64,000 nucleotides of DNA from CAZAFL01 sp964484465. Its GTDB lineage: Bacteria; Bacteroidota; Ignavibacteria; UBA10030; SZUA-254. The translations under genes and the position numbers were made by a program. Every line of letters starts with the position of its first letter. Within the stretch, counting starts at the first letter, position 1. Location of the stretch: contig CAZAFL010000005.1 of the NCBI GenBank assembly GCA_964484465.1, positions 1-64,000 on the forward strand. The letters are read 5' to 3'. The notes below the pieces were generated by a model that saw nothing but the letters and a program-made list of their open reading frames with translations, did not search any database and was not told the DNA's origin. This document shows, in pieces, positions 37,465-46,182 of the stretch.

Positions 37465-37605
37465 ATGAAAACCTTATTCAAGATTCTGACGTTCCCGATC
37501 TGGTTTCCGTTGAAGGTACTGTGGTTTACTTCAAAGGTGCTGGCATTTATATTCCTGGTGTGTCTCATCGCGTTCATTATGTACATCCTTCTCCATTTTT
37601 TCTGA
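37465..37605 (+). CDS. Small single-pass membrane protein (46 residues)
   Basis: An ATG-initiated frame encodes 46 residues: a basic, aromatic N-terminal part (MKTLFKILTFPIWFPLK), a KVLWFTSK segment, then a hydrophobic helix of ~18 residues (VLAFIFLVCLIAFIMYIL). The Lys-then-hydrophobic layout and absence of charged residues in the helix make a real membrane peptide likely, with the amphipathic N-terminus lying on the inner membrane. The Shine-Dalgarno sequence is weak (CGAG 7 bp upstream). It lies 41 bp before the M64 peptidase gene. An overlapping longer frame in another phase looks random in composition. Function unknown. Confidence 0.6.
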   Translation: MKTLFKILTFPIWFPLKVLWFTSKVLAFIFLVCLIAFIMYILLHFF

Positions 37606-37646
37606 CCAGGTCCGTTGTACATTATGTTGTTCAAAGGAGCTTCTAA

Positions 37647-39077
37647 GTGAAAATTCCAGTTACATCACTCATCCTTATGCTGTTGTTGGTCCTGTGTCCG
37701 CCAATGCTGCATGCTCAGTCGTTCGAAAGGTTTTTTTCCGACAAAACGCTGCGTGTTGATTATTACCACACAGGAACAAAAGGAATTGAGACTCTGAGTC
37801 TCGATAAAGTGTATGAAGAAGGAAAGTGGGCGGGAAGTATATTTAACCTCCTTGATACGCTGAATCTCGGTGAATACATGCTGAGAGTCTACGATGAACC
37901 GACAGCATCATTGATTTACTCCCGCGGGTATTCGACGATGTTCAACGAGTGGCAGACGACAGACGAAGCCCTGGCAGGTACATACAGAACGTTCCATGAA
38001 ACAGTACGTTTACCACATCCGAACAGGAAAATTCATCTTTCTATCAGCAGGCGCGATAAAAAGATGGATTTCCATGAAATATTTTCTGTTGTGATCGATC
38101 CCAATTCTCCGACGGAAGTCAATCATGAAAAGAGGCATGCTCAATATAAAGCCGTGGCACTGACAGATAATGGCCCTGTACACGAAAAAGTTGATTTATT
38201 GATTCTCGGGGATGGTTACCGGAAGGAGGATATGGAGAAGTTTCGAAAAGATGCAAAGCATTTCAACGATGTGATGTTTTCCACGAGCCCGTTCAAGGAA
38301 CGGAAGAATGATTTCAACGTTCGCATGGTCGAGGTTGCGTCCCAGGATTCGGGTATCGATAAACCGGACAAGAATATATGGAAACATACTGCACTGGGAA
38401 CAATGTACAACTCCTTCGGTTCAGCACGATATGTTCTTACCGAAGAAAACAGAGCGCTTCGTGACATTGCAGGAGAATTTCCATACGATTTTTTGATTAT
38501 GCTCGTCAATGATAATCGGTATGGTGGCGGGGGAATTTTTAACCTGTATTCGACATGTTACGCCCAAACGGACGTCGCAGGGAAAGAATGGCAGATGGAT
38601 TACGTTTATGTCCATGAATTCGGTCATTCGTTTGCAGGTCTCGGTGATGAATACTACAGCTCACAGGTCGCTTATAATGATTTTTATCAGAAAGGTGTTG
38701 AGCCGTGGGAGCCAAATCTCACTTCTCTTGCCGATAAGAATAATATGAAATGGAAAAATTTCGTAGCAGCCGGGACGCCGATCCCTACGCCGTGGCAAAA
38801 GACGACGTACGACAGTCTCGGCAAAGAGCGGGGGAAACTCGACCGACTCGCCAAAGACTATTACCAAAAACGCGAACCGCTCTACCAGGCAGAGCAGAAA
38901 CTTCTTAAGACCAATCCATACGCCGGAAAAGTCGGTGCTTTTGAAGGTGCAGGATATGTTTCGGAAGGCATCTATCGTCCGTCCATTGATTGCAGAATGT
39001 TCTCGCTGAGTCTGGTGGATTTTGACCCGGTCTGCTCCGCAGCAATCAAGCGAATGATTGATTTCTATTCCCGCTAA
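37647..39077 (+). CDS. Exported M64-family (IgA peptidase-like) metallopeptidase
   Basis: The 476-residue protein has a signal peptide (1-23, cleavage near MLHAQ), an N-terminal beta domain, and the M64 catalytic domain from ~180 (LLILGDGYRKEDM). The zinc site HEFGHSFAGLGDEYY is at ~325, with the two His, the catalytic Glu and a third ligand in GDEYY. M64 enzymes are secreted peptidases named after the Clostridium ramosum IgA protease, but most environmental members have unknown substrates. The start is a GTG preceded by AAAGGAG at 37635. It heads a run of three exported peptidase genes and carries no T9SS sorting domain, so it is probably periplasmic. Confidence 0.85.
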   Translation: MKIPVTSLILMLLLVLCPPMLHAQSFERFFSDKTLRVDYYHTGTKGIETLSLDKVYEEGKWAGSIFNLLDTLNLGEYMLRVYDEPTASLIYSRGYSTMFNEWQTTDEALAGTYRTFHETVRLPHPNRKIHLSISRRDKKMDFHEIFSVVIDPNSPTEVNHEKRHAQYKAVALTDNGPVHEKVDLLILGDGYRKEDMEKFRKDAKHFNDVMFSTSPFKERKNDFNVRMVEVASQDSGIDKPDKNIWKHTALGTMYNSFGSARYVLTEENRALRDIAGEFPYDFLIMLVNDNRYGGGGIFNLYSTCYAQTDVAGKEWQMDYVYVHEFGHSFAGLGDEYYSSQVAYNDFYQKGVEPWEPNLTSLADKNNMKWKNFVAAGTPIPTPWQKTTYDSLGKERGKLDRLAKDYYQKREPLYQAEQKLLKTNPYAGKVGAFEGAGYVSEGIYRPSIDCRMFSLSLVDFDPVCSAAIKRMIDFYSR

Positions 39078-39115
39078 CTCTGGTAGCAAAGGATATTGAT
39101 AATCACAAGAAGAGA

Positions 39116-40900
39116 GTGGACAGAGTGAAATTTCCTTTTTGCGCGATGGTGCTGCTGAGCGCATGTGTCGCGTTCTCTCAGAACATCCCGAAAGAATGGT
39201 TGACCTCGTATGAACGTAGCGGGTATAAGGAAACGCCACGCTACGATGAAACAATGGAGTTTTGCCGAAAACTGGAACGCGCTTCCCGCTGGATCAAGGT
39301 CACGAGCTTCGGAAAATCTCCTCAGGGACGAAATCTGCCGCTGGTCATAGCATCAAAAGACAGAACATTTGACCCCGTTAAAGCATCGGCGAGTGACAAA
39401 GCAATTCTTCTCATCCAGAATGGCATTCATTCGGGGGAGATCGACGGGAAGGACGCTTGCTTGATGCTCCTGCGCGACATTGCAATTACAAAAACAAAAG
39501 CATCGTTGCTTGACCATGTCATTTTGCTCATCATCCCTATTTACAATGTGGATGGTCATGAACGCTTTGGTCCGTATAACCGCATCAATCAGCAAGGGCC
39601 AAAAGAAATGGGGTGGCGGGTAACTGCGCAAAACCTTAACCTTAACCGCGATTACCTGAAAGCAGACGCTCCTGAAACGCAGGCATGGCTAAAGTTGTTT
39701 TCAACATGGCTACCTGACTTTTTTATCGATTGTCATGTTACTGATGGGGCTGATTATCAGCATGTAGTTACCTACGGCATCGAAACACACATCAATGTTG
39801 CTCGCCCCGTGCGTTCTTGGATTAACGAGAAATACCTGCCGGTTCTTGCAGACTTGAAAACGGACGGCATTCCGATTGCACCATATATATTCCTGCGGGA
39901 TAATAACGACGCGCGTAAGGGACTCACGGGAGGAGTAACTCCGCCCCGGTTCTCAACTGCATATGTTGCGGCACAGAATCGCCCGGGTTTATTGATAGAA
40001 ACTCATATGTTAAAAGATTATAAAACGCGCGTCACCGGCACGTACCAGCTTCTGGATGCCACATTGCAATTGATGAATAAAGAATATAAGACATTGAAAT
40101 CTGCGGTTCGGGAAGCCGATGAAGTCACTGCAGCGAATATCGAAAATCCGTTCCCGCTTCAATTCGACCTCGTCGATACACCAAACGGATCATTCCATTA
40201 TTATGGTATAAATGCAAGGATACAACCAAGCCATATTTCCGGAACTGACCGCGTCATTTATACAACTGAGAAATACGATACAATCATTCCGCGATTTGAT
40301 TCAGTAAAGGTGACGAAAACCGCGATACCCCCGGCAGCATACCTCATCCCTCCCCAGTGGGGACAGATTATTGAACGATTGAAGCTCCACGGTCTGAAGC
40401 TGGAACGTTTGAAAAGACCCACTCAGATTGAAGCAGAGTTTTACAGGTTTTCCGATGTGAAATGGCAGCAGAATCCTTTTGAAGGACGTCATTCTGCGAG
40501 TTACAAAGTAACGAAGTTCTCCCAGACGACTGCGTTTCCTGCTGGAACTGTTGTGCTCTGGCTGCATCAACGGGCGGCTCGCGTTGCAATTAACGCCCTG
40601 GAACCTGAAGCTCCGGATGCATTATCCGCTTGGGGTTTCTTTGACGCCGTGTTCGAACAAAAAGAATACGCTGAAGACTATGTGATGGAATCCATGGCGG
40701 AAGAAATGCTAAAGAACGACACTCATCTTCAGACTGAATTTGAAACAAAACTGGCAACAGATACAACATTTGCCAAATCGCCCTCTGCGCGTTTGAACTT
40801 TTTCTACCAGCGATCACCGTATTGGGATCAACAAATGAATGTGTACCCCGTCGCCCGTCTGATGGTCCAGGCTTCGTTACCGACGGAATCTCTAAGATAA
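39116..40900 (+). CDS. Exported M14-family zinc carboxypeptidase
   Basis: The 594-residue protein has a signal peptide (cleavage near VAFSQ). The M14 zinc ligands are in NGIHSGEIDGKDA (~103-115, HxxE) and probably His in FIDCHVTDG (~207); the catalytic Glu is in LIETHML (~297). Substrate-side NLNRDYLKAD fits the Arg of the family 'N.NR' motif. M14 enzymes remove C-terminal residues from peptides or cleave muropeptides. A second GTG at 39125 is an equally good start. The C-terminal ~200 residues are outside the catalytic domain and unassigned. It lies between the M64 and DPP-IV-like genes. Confidence 0.85.
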   Translation: MDRVKFPFCAMVLLSACVAFSQNIPKEWLTSYERSGYKETPRYDETMEFCRKLERASRWIKVTSFGKSPQGRNLPLVIASKDRTFDPVKASASDKAILLIQNGIHSGEIDGKDACLMLLRDIAITKTKASLLDHVILLIIPIYNVDGHERFGPYNRINQQGPKEMGWRVTAQNLNLNRDYLKADAPETQAWLKLFSTWLPDFFIDCHVTDGADYQHVVTYGIETHINVARPVRSWINEKYLPVLADLKTDGIPIAPYIFLRDNNDARKGLTGGVTPPRFSTAYVAAQNRPGLLIETHMLKDYKTRVTGTYQLLDATLQLMNKEYKTLKSAVREADEVTAANIENPFPLQFDLVDTPNGSFHYYGINARIQPSHISGTDRVIYTTEKYDTIIPRFDSVKVTKTAIPPAAYLIPPQWGQIIERLKLHGLKLERLKRPTQIEAEFYRFSDVKWQQNPFEGRHSASYKVTKFSQTTAFPAGTVVLWLHQRAARVAINALEPEAPDALSAWGFFDAVFEQKEYAEDYVMESMAEEMLKNDTHLQTEFETKLATDTTFAKSPSARLNFFYQRSPYWDQQMNVYPVARLMVQASLPTESLR

Positions 40901-40928
40901 TTTCTGTTATTTAACAAAGGAATCAATT

Positions 40929-43148
40929 ATGAATCATCGGTCCTACTCTCGGTTCGTTTTATACGGCTTTCTCGTGTTCGCTGTACTTGGCCCCAAAAAT
41001 TTGCCTGCGCAACCGAAACCTAAAGAATTCACTATCGATGATATTTTCGTTTCAGGAAAATTTACGCCAAAAAGCATTAGAGGTTTCCAATGGATGGAAC
41101 ATGGAAAATCGTACTCCTACCTTGAAACTGATACTGCAAAGAAGCAGACAGATATCTGGAAATATGAAATTTCCTCCGGCAAAAAAGTGAAGATCGTCGA
41201 CGGCAGCAAGCTCATCCTGTCGGAAGGGGAAAAACCCTTCAGTATTCAAAACTATTTCTGGTCGCCGGACGAAAAGATGTTATTGTTTACCGGGTCTCTC
41301 GTTGCCCGCTCGCTTAAAACAGGCGGAAACATTTTTCTGTATGATATGTCATCAGGGCGTTTTAAGCAGCTTACCCATTCCGAACAAAACCAGATGAATT
41401 TTAAATTTAATCCGGACGGAAAAAAAATAGGCCTTGTCCGTGCCAACAATATTTTCGTGTTGGATATTGAAAGCGGGAAAGAACAACAGCTTACTTCCGA
41501 CGGCGCAGAACATATCCTCAACGGACATTTTGACTGGGTGTACGAGGAAGAATTCAGCATTATCGACGGCTGGCAATGGTCGCCGGATGGTTCGTCGATC
41601 GCTTACTGGCAGCTCGATGAGAATAGGGTCCCTGAATTCCCGATCATGAATTTTCTTCCCCTGCATGAAGATGTTACCAGGATGCGTTATCCGAAACCGG
41701 GAGATCCCAATTCAATAGTGCGCATTGGAGTTGTCTCACTCGCAACTGAGAGAACGACGTGGATGGACATCGGCGCCCCGTTCGACACAAGCCAGGACGT
41801 CTACATTCCACGAATCAGCTGGGTGCCGCGCGTCAATAAGCTCATGATTCACAGACTGAACCGCCAGCAAAACAAGCTCGATGTCCTTGTTGCCGACCCA
41901 ACGACCGGTACTTCAAAAACAATCTTAACAGAAGTCGAGAAAACATGGGTCGATATCAAAACCGATTATGTGTTTCTAAAGAAATCCGATAATTTTATCT
42001 GGTCTTCAGAGCGCGACGGCTATCTTCACCTTTATTTGTATGGCTTTGATGGAAAACTTGTTCGTCAGCTTACGCAAGGCTCCTGGGACGTCGACAAAGT
42101 TGCCGGTGTAGACGAACAACGTGGAAAGGTCTATTTTACTGCTTCGGTAGTTTCTCCCATCGACCGCAGCCTTTATGCCGTATCTCTTGAAGGGCAGGGA
42201 TTTAAGAGGATTACGAAGCAGGATGGAAATCACGCGATCAATATGTCACCGGATGCTTCAGTGTTTCTTGATACATATTCTGATGCAAATACGTCTCCAA
42301 GCGTTGAACTGTGCAAAAACGACGGAGCTCGGATTGCAACTATTCTGGGAGGTGGTATCGATGCTCTGAAAGAATATACTCTCAGTGAAAAAAAATTCTT
42401 TACATTTAAGACGACAGATGGTGTCGAGTTAAACGGCTGGATGATGAAACCGGCAGATTTCGACCCGTCGAAAAAATATCCGGTTTTGATGTATGTTTAT
42501 GGAGGTCCCGGGTCGCAAACGGTAACTAATGCATGGGACAGGTCGTATTTTCTGTGGAACCAATTGCTCGCGCAAAAGGGATATATTATTGTGAGCGTTG
42601 ATAACCGGGGAACGGGTTCCCGGGGTAAAGAATTTAAGAGTATAACCTACAAGAATTTGGGGAAATGGGAATCCAACGACCAAATCGAAGGGGCGAAATA
42701 TCTTGCGACACTGCCATACGTCGATGGTTCCCGTATCGGCATCTGGGGATGGAGTTATGGTGGATATATGACTCTGATGTCGATGTGCCTTGGCGCAGAT
42801 ATTTTTAGAGCCGGTGTCTCTGTGGCACCGGTTACGCACTGGAAATTCTATGATAATATTTATACCGAACGTTATATGCTGACGCCAAAAGATAACCCTG
42901 AGGGTTACGAGCAAAGTGCCCCTCTCACACATGCAAAAAACCTTAAAGGAAAACTCCTGGAGATTCATGGCACTGCTGATGACAATGTTCACTGGCAGAA
43001 CACGGTTTCCATGGTAGATGAGCTCATCAAGCAGGGAAAACAGTTTGAGACTGCATTCTATCCTGGCGGTTTCCATGGAATTGCGGGAGGAAAAGCCCGA
43101 GCACAACTGTTCACGAAGATTACCAATTTTATACTGGGAAACCTGTAA
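40929..43148 (+). CDS. Dipeptidyl peptidase IV-like S9 serine peptidase
   Basis: The 739-residue protein has a signal peptide (cleavage near NLPAQ), an N-terminal eight-bladed-type DPP-IV propeller (~30-470) and a C-terminal alpha/beta-hydrolase domain. The nucleophile Ser is in GWSYGGY (~609), the Asp in GTADDNVHW (~683) and the His in GGFHGI (~714). DWVYEEEF at ~201 is the Glu motif that binds the free N-terminus of substrates, so it should release X-Pro or X-Ala dipeptides. AAAGGAA precedes the ATG. With the two upstream peptidases it suggests periplasmic peptide breakdown for amino-acid use. Confidence 0.92.
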   Translation: MNHRSYSRFVLYGFLVFAVLGPKNLPAQPKPKEFTIDDIFVSGKFTPKSIRGFQWMEHGKSYSYLETDTAKKQTDIWKYEISSGKKVKIVDGSKLILSEGEKPFSIQNYFWSPDEKMLLFTGSLVARSLKTGGNIFLYDMSSGRFKQLTHSEQNQMNFKFNPDGKKIGLVRANNIFVLDIESGKEQQLTSDGAEHILNGHFDWVYEEEFSIIDGWQWSPDGSSIAYWQLDENRVPEFPIMNFLPLHEDVTRMRYPKPGDPNSIVRIGVVSLATERTTWMDIGAPFDTSQDVYIPRISWVPRVNKLMIHRLNRQQNKLDVLVADPTTGTSKTILTEVEKTWVDIKTDYVFLKKSDNFIWSSERDGYLHLYLYGFDGKLVRQLTQGSWDVDKVAGVDEQRGKVYFTASVVSPIDRSLYAVSLEGQGFKRITKQDGNHAINMSPDASVFLDTYSDANTSPSVELCKNDGARIATILGGGIDALKEYTLSEKKFFTFKTTDGVELNGWMMKPADFDPSKKYPVLMYVYGGPGSQTVTNAWDRSYFLWNQLLAQKGYIIVSVDNRGTGSRGKEFKSITYKNLGKWESNDQIEGAKYLATLPYVDGSRIGIWGWSYGGYMTLMSMCLGADIFRAGVSVAPVTHWKFYDNIYTERYMLTPKDNPEGYEQSAPLTHAKNLKGKLLEIHGTADDNVHWQNTVSMVDELIKQGKQFETAFYPGGFHGIAGGKARAQLFTKITNFILGNL

Positions 43149-43171
43149 GATGATTTATTTTTACAAGAACG

Positions 43172-43699
43172 ATGATTACTAAAACGCCCTGGTTCGAGAG
43201 AACATTTGAATTTAATTTTCCAGTTGGAATATTTCCCTGCATTCTTGAACGCATACGAGGAACTCCTGCGAGAATTGTGGAGATAACAAGACTATTGCCT
43301 CGTGATATTCTGACGACGAAAGTCGATAATACCTGGTCGATCCTGGAGCAAATAGGACATTTGTACGATTTGGATGAACTTCATGAGGCTCGACTTTCTG
43401 ATTTTCTGTCGCACGCAAAGGAGCTTCGTGCTGCTGATCTGAAGAATCAGAAAACTCATCTTGCGAATCACAATGCAACTTCACTGGAGAAATTGCAGCA
43501 GCAGTTTAAGGAGGCCCGGCAGCAGTTTGTTGCGAAACTCGAAACCATGAGTGAAGCGGAATTGCAACTTGTATCAATTCATCCCCGTCTCCGCCAGCCG
43601 ATGCGGATGGTCGATATGGCGTATTTTGTTGCCGAGCACGACGACCATCATCTCGCAAGGGCTACTGAATTGATTCGTATACTGACGGAGGAAAAATAG
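43172..43699 (+). CDS. DinB-like four-helix-bundle protein
   Basis: The 175-residue protein has the DinB/YfiT four-helix layout with likely metal ligands: His in WSILEQIGHLYDLDE (~68) and two in VAEHDDHHLAR (~155-160). Members are metal-dependent enzymes acting on varied small thiols or substrates, and many are uncharacterised; no substrate can be predicted. It starts 23 bp after the peptidase gene and is probably co-transcribed, though functional linkage is not evident. Confidence 0.82.
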   Translation: MITKTPWFERTFEFNFPVGIFPCILERIRGTPARIVEITRLLPRDILTTKVDNTWSILEQIGHLYDLDELHEARLSDFLSHAKELRAADLKNQKTHLANHNATSLEKLQQQFKEARQQFVAKLETMSEAELQLVSIHPRLRQPMRMVDMAYFVAEHDDHHLARATELIRILTEEK

Positions 43700-43742
43700 A
43701 GGAATGTACCACTTGAACAGCTACTGATGGTGCGTTCTTTTA

Positions 43743-43772
43743 TTGCTTCTTTGTCGAATTTATTCCTATATT
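43743..43772 (+). promoter_or_regulatory. Possible lysS promoter
   Basis: TTGCTT, 18 bp, TATATT, about 45 bp upstream of the lysS ATG. The -35 has two mismatches to TTGACA. Confidence 0.4.
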
Positions 43773-43822
43773 CCTATCTAAGAACATCCCTAAGAACAAA
43801 TTAAACGAATTTTATTTTCTTC

Positions 43823-45337
43823 ATGACCGATATTGAACAATCCCAATTGGATGACCTTAATGCACTCATGGTGCGACGGAGAGAAGAACTCGAAGAGCTC
43901 AAAGCGAAAGGAATCGATCCATATCCGTATGAATTCAATCGCACGGGCTATTCAGATGAGACCATCGCAAGTTTCAAGGACGATGGTTCGCCTCAACATG
44001 TTGCCGTAGCAGGGAGAATTACTTCCATTCGCCGGATGGGAAAAGCTTCCTTCTGTCATATTCAGGATTCGCACGGAAAAATCCAGCTGTACTTGAAACG
44101 GGACGATATCGGTGAAATTTACGACGCGTTCAGGTTAATGGATATCGGGGATATCATCGGCGCGGAAGGATATATCTTCCGGACGAAAATGGGTGAAATT
44201 TCGGTTCATGCGCAAAAATTCGTCCTCCTCTCAAAATCTCTGCGTCCATTGCCGGTCGTCAAGGAGAAAGTCGATGAAGCCGGTAATAAAGTCGTATATG
44301 ATCCCTTTTCTGACAAAGAACTCCGCTACCGGCAACGGTATGTCGATTTGATCGTTAACCCCCAAGTGAGAGAAGTATTCGTAAAACGTGCAAGAATTGT
44401 ATCGTCGATTCGCGCATTTTTCGACGCCCGTGGATATTTAGAAGTGGAAACACCAATCCTGCAGCCAATGTACGGTGGCGCGTTTGCAAGGCCTTTCGTC
44501 ACGCATCACAACGCTCTTGATGTCGATTTATATCTTCGTATTGCAGATGAGTTATATCTCAAACGCCTGATTGTCGGTGGGTATGACGGGGTGTATGAAT
44601 TCGCAAAAGATTTCCGAAATGAGGGAATGGACCGCTCCCATAATCCTGAATTCACAATGCTAGAGCTGTATGTCGCTTACAAGGACTACCGCTGGATGAT
44701 GAATCTTGTGGAAGAGCTAATCAGTACAGTTGCGGTTCAGGTGAACGGTTCAACAACGTGGACTATCGGGAAGCATGAAATAAACCTTTCCCCGCCCTGG
44801 AAACGTGTAACAATGTTCGATGCCATCAAAGAACACACAGAAAAAGACCTCCGAGGCAAATCGGAAAAAGAGTTAAAGGCTTCTGCCAAGGAGCTGGGCG
44901 TAGAAGTCGAACCCAGTGCCGGGAGCGGTGCGATCATCGATGAGATTTTCAGTGAACGTGTTGAACATCATCTTATTCAACCGACGTTCATAACAGATTA
45001 TCCGGTGGAGATGTCGCCGCTTGCAAAAAAACACCGGAACGAACCGGGACTCGTTGAGCGGTTCGAGGTTATTGTAAACGGGCAGGAATTGTGTAATGCA
45101 TTCAGCGAATTGAATGATCCCCTCGACCAGCGGAATCGCTTTGAAGAGCAGATGAAATTACGTGCGCACGGGGACGAAGAGGCGCAGGTGCTGGACGAAG
45201 ATTTTCTCAGGGCATTGGAATATGGAATGCCTCCGACCGCAGGCCTTGGTATTGGAATTGATCGTTTAACAATGCTTTTCACTAACCAGGAGTCAATCAG
45301 GGATGTACTGTTTTTCCCTCAGATGAAACCGGAGTAA
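43823..45337 (+). CDS. lysS: Lysyl-tRNA synthetase (class II)
   Basis: Charges tRNA-Lys. The 504-residue protein has the N-terminal OB anticodon-binding domain (~55-160, VAGRITSIRRMGKASFCHIQD) and the class II core: motif 2 FRNEGMDRSHNPEFTMLE (~270), and motif 3 GLGIGIDRLTMLF (~475). TDYPVEMSPLAK is the typical lysine-site segment. The ATG has no Shine-Dalgarno sequence but a very AT-rich leader, common in Bacteroidota relatives. Confidence 0.96.
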   Translation: MTDIEQSQLDDLNALMVRRREELEELKAKGIDPYPYEFNRTGYSDETIASFKDDGSPQHVAVAGRITSIRRMGKASFCHIQDSHGKIQLYLKRDDIGEIYDAFRLMDIGDIIGAEGYIFRTKMGEISVHAQKFVLLSKSLRPLPVVKEKVDEAGNKVVYDPFSDKELRYRQRYVDLIVNPQVREVFVKRARIVSSIRAFFDARGYLEVETPILQPMYGGAFARPFVTHHNALDVDLYLRIADELYLKRLIVGGYDGVYEFAKDFRNEGMDRSHNPEFTMLELYVAYKDYRWMMNLVEELISTVAVQVNGSTTWTIGKHEINLSPPWKRVTMFDAIKEHTEKDLRGKSEKELKASAKELGVEVEPSAGSGAIIDEIFSERVEHHLIQPTFITDYPVEMSPLAKKHRNEPGLVERFEVIVNGQELCNAFSELNDPLDQRNRFEEQMKLRAHGDEEAQVLDEDFLRALEYGMPPTAGLGIGIDRLTMLFTNQESIRDVLFFPQMKPE

Positions 45338-45366
45338 AGAGCCCGACTGTTTTATCTCATCTCTCA

Positions 45367-46104
45367 TTGAACGAATCCCCCTACATTAGCGTTATAATCC
45401 CCACTCTTCAGGAGGGGAAATTGCTTGCCCGAACACTTTCCCAATTTACACCCGAAATTCGAACTGAATACCGGCTCGAAATTATCGTCAGTGACGGCGG
45501 AAGTACTGATGAAACGGTAACAATTGGCAAGAAATTGGCTGACATTGTCGTTTGTCATGGAAAAGGGGAGAAACAAAATATTGCCATAGGCCGAAACGCC
45601 GGTGCCAAGGCCGCGAGGGGCAATATCCTGTTGTTTATTAATGCGGATACTATAATAGAGGACATTTCTTCTTTTTTTCATGAAATCAACAGGATTACGG
45701 CGCTAGAAACAATTGCAGGGGTTACCTGCAACGTCAACATTTATAAGGAAGAAGAGAAGGTTGCGGATAAATTGTTTCATGGCTTATGCAACTGGTACTT
45801 CCGATTCCTGAACATTATCGCCATAGGTATGGGGCGGGGGGAGTGTCAAATTGTTCGTCGGGATTTATTTTTGCAAATCGGGGGTTATAACGAGAAGATA
45901 GCTGCGGGAGAGGACTTTGACCTCTTTGTTCGGCTGCGAAGGAAAGGAAAGATCGTCTTTCTCGGGGATCACACTGTTCGGGAATCTCCCAGGCGCTATC
46001 GAAAGTATGGTTATCTGTATATAAGCCTGCTCTGGTTTGTCAACGCTCTGTCAGTGCTCTTTGTCCGACGGTCCGTGACGAAAGAATGGAGGCCAGTACG
46101 GTGA
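45367..46104 (+). CDS. Family 2 glycosyltransferase
   Basis: The 245-residue protein has the GT-A fold: YISVIIPTLQEGKLL at the N-terminus, IIVSDGGSTDETV (~38-50), GRNAGAKAA, and NADT near residue 98 in place of the DXD metal site. GEDFDLFVRLRRKG (~180) is the late acidic motif. The C-terminal ~35 residues contain a hydrophobic segment (YLYISLLWFVNALSVLFV) that may anchor it to the membrane. It transfers a sugar from a nucleotide donor to an unknown acceptor. The start is a TTG; no in-frame ATG or clear ribosome site is present. It follows lysS by 29 bp. Confidence 0.85.
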   Translation: MNESPYISVIIPTLQEGKLLARTLSQFTPEIRTEYRLEIIVSDGGSTDETVTIGKKLADIVVCHGKGEKQNIAIGRNAGAKAARGNILLFINADTIIEDISSFFHEINRITALETIAGVTCNVNIYKEEEKVADKLFHGLCNWYFRFLNIIAIGMGRGECQIVRRDLFLQIGGYNEKIAAGEDFDLFVRLRRKGKIVFLGDHTVRESPRRYRKYGYLYISLLWFVNALSVLFVRRSVTKEWRPVR

Positions 46105-46121
46105 GCGTAAGCAACGGTTAT

Positions 46122-46150
46122 TTGACTTTAAGGCTATTTTTGAATATACT
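46122..46150 (+). promoter_or_regulatory. Promoter for the S41 protease gene
   Basis: TTGACT, 17 bp, TATACT, 32 bp before the ATG; the -10 continues into TTTTT. Confidence 0.6.
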
Positions 46151-46182
46151 TTTTAAGACGAATTTATGAAAAAAGGCGACGA

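Noticed and set aside
37365..37646. 93-residue open frame ending right before the M64 start
   Set aside because: Its start codon is the TTG of a -35-like box, the composition is patternless, and the better-looking 46-residue membrane protein overlaps it in another phase.
42429..43106. 225-residue open frame antisense to the DPP-IV-like gene
   Set aside because: It lies wholly opposite the catalytic domain, has no ribosome site or recognisable motif, and is rich in residues expected from antisense of a coding frame.
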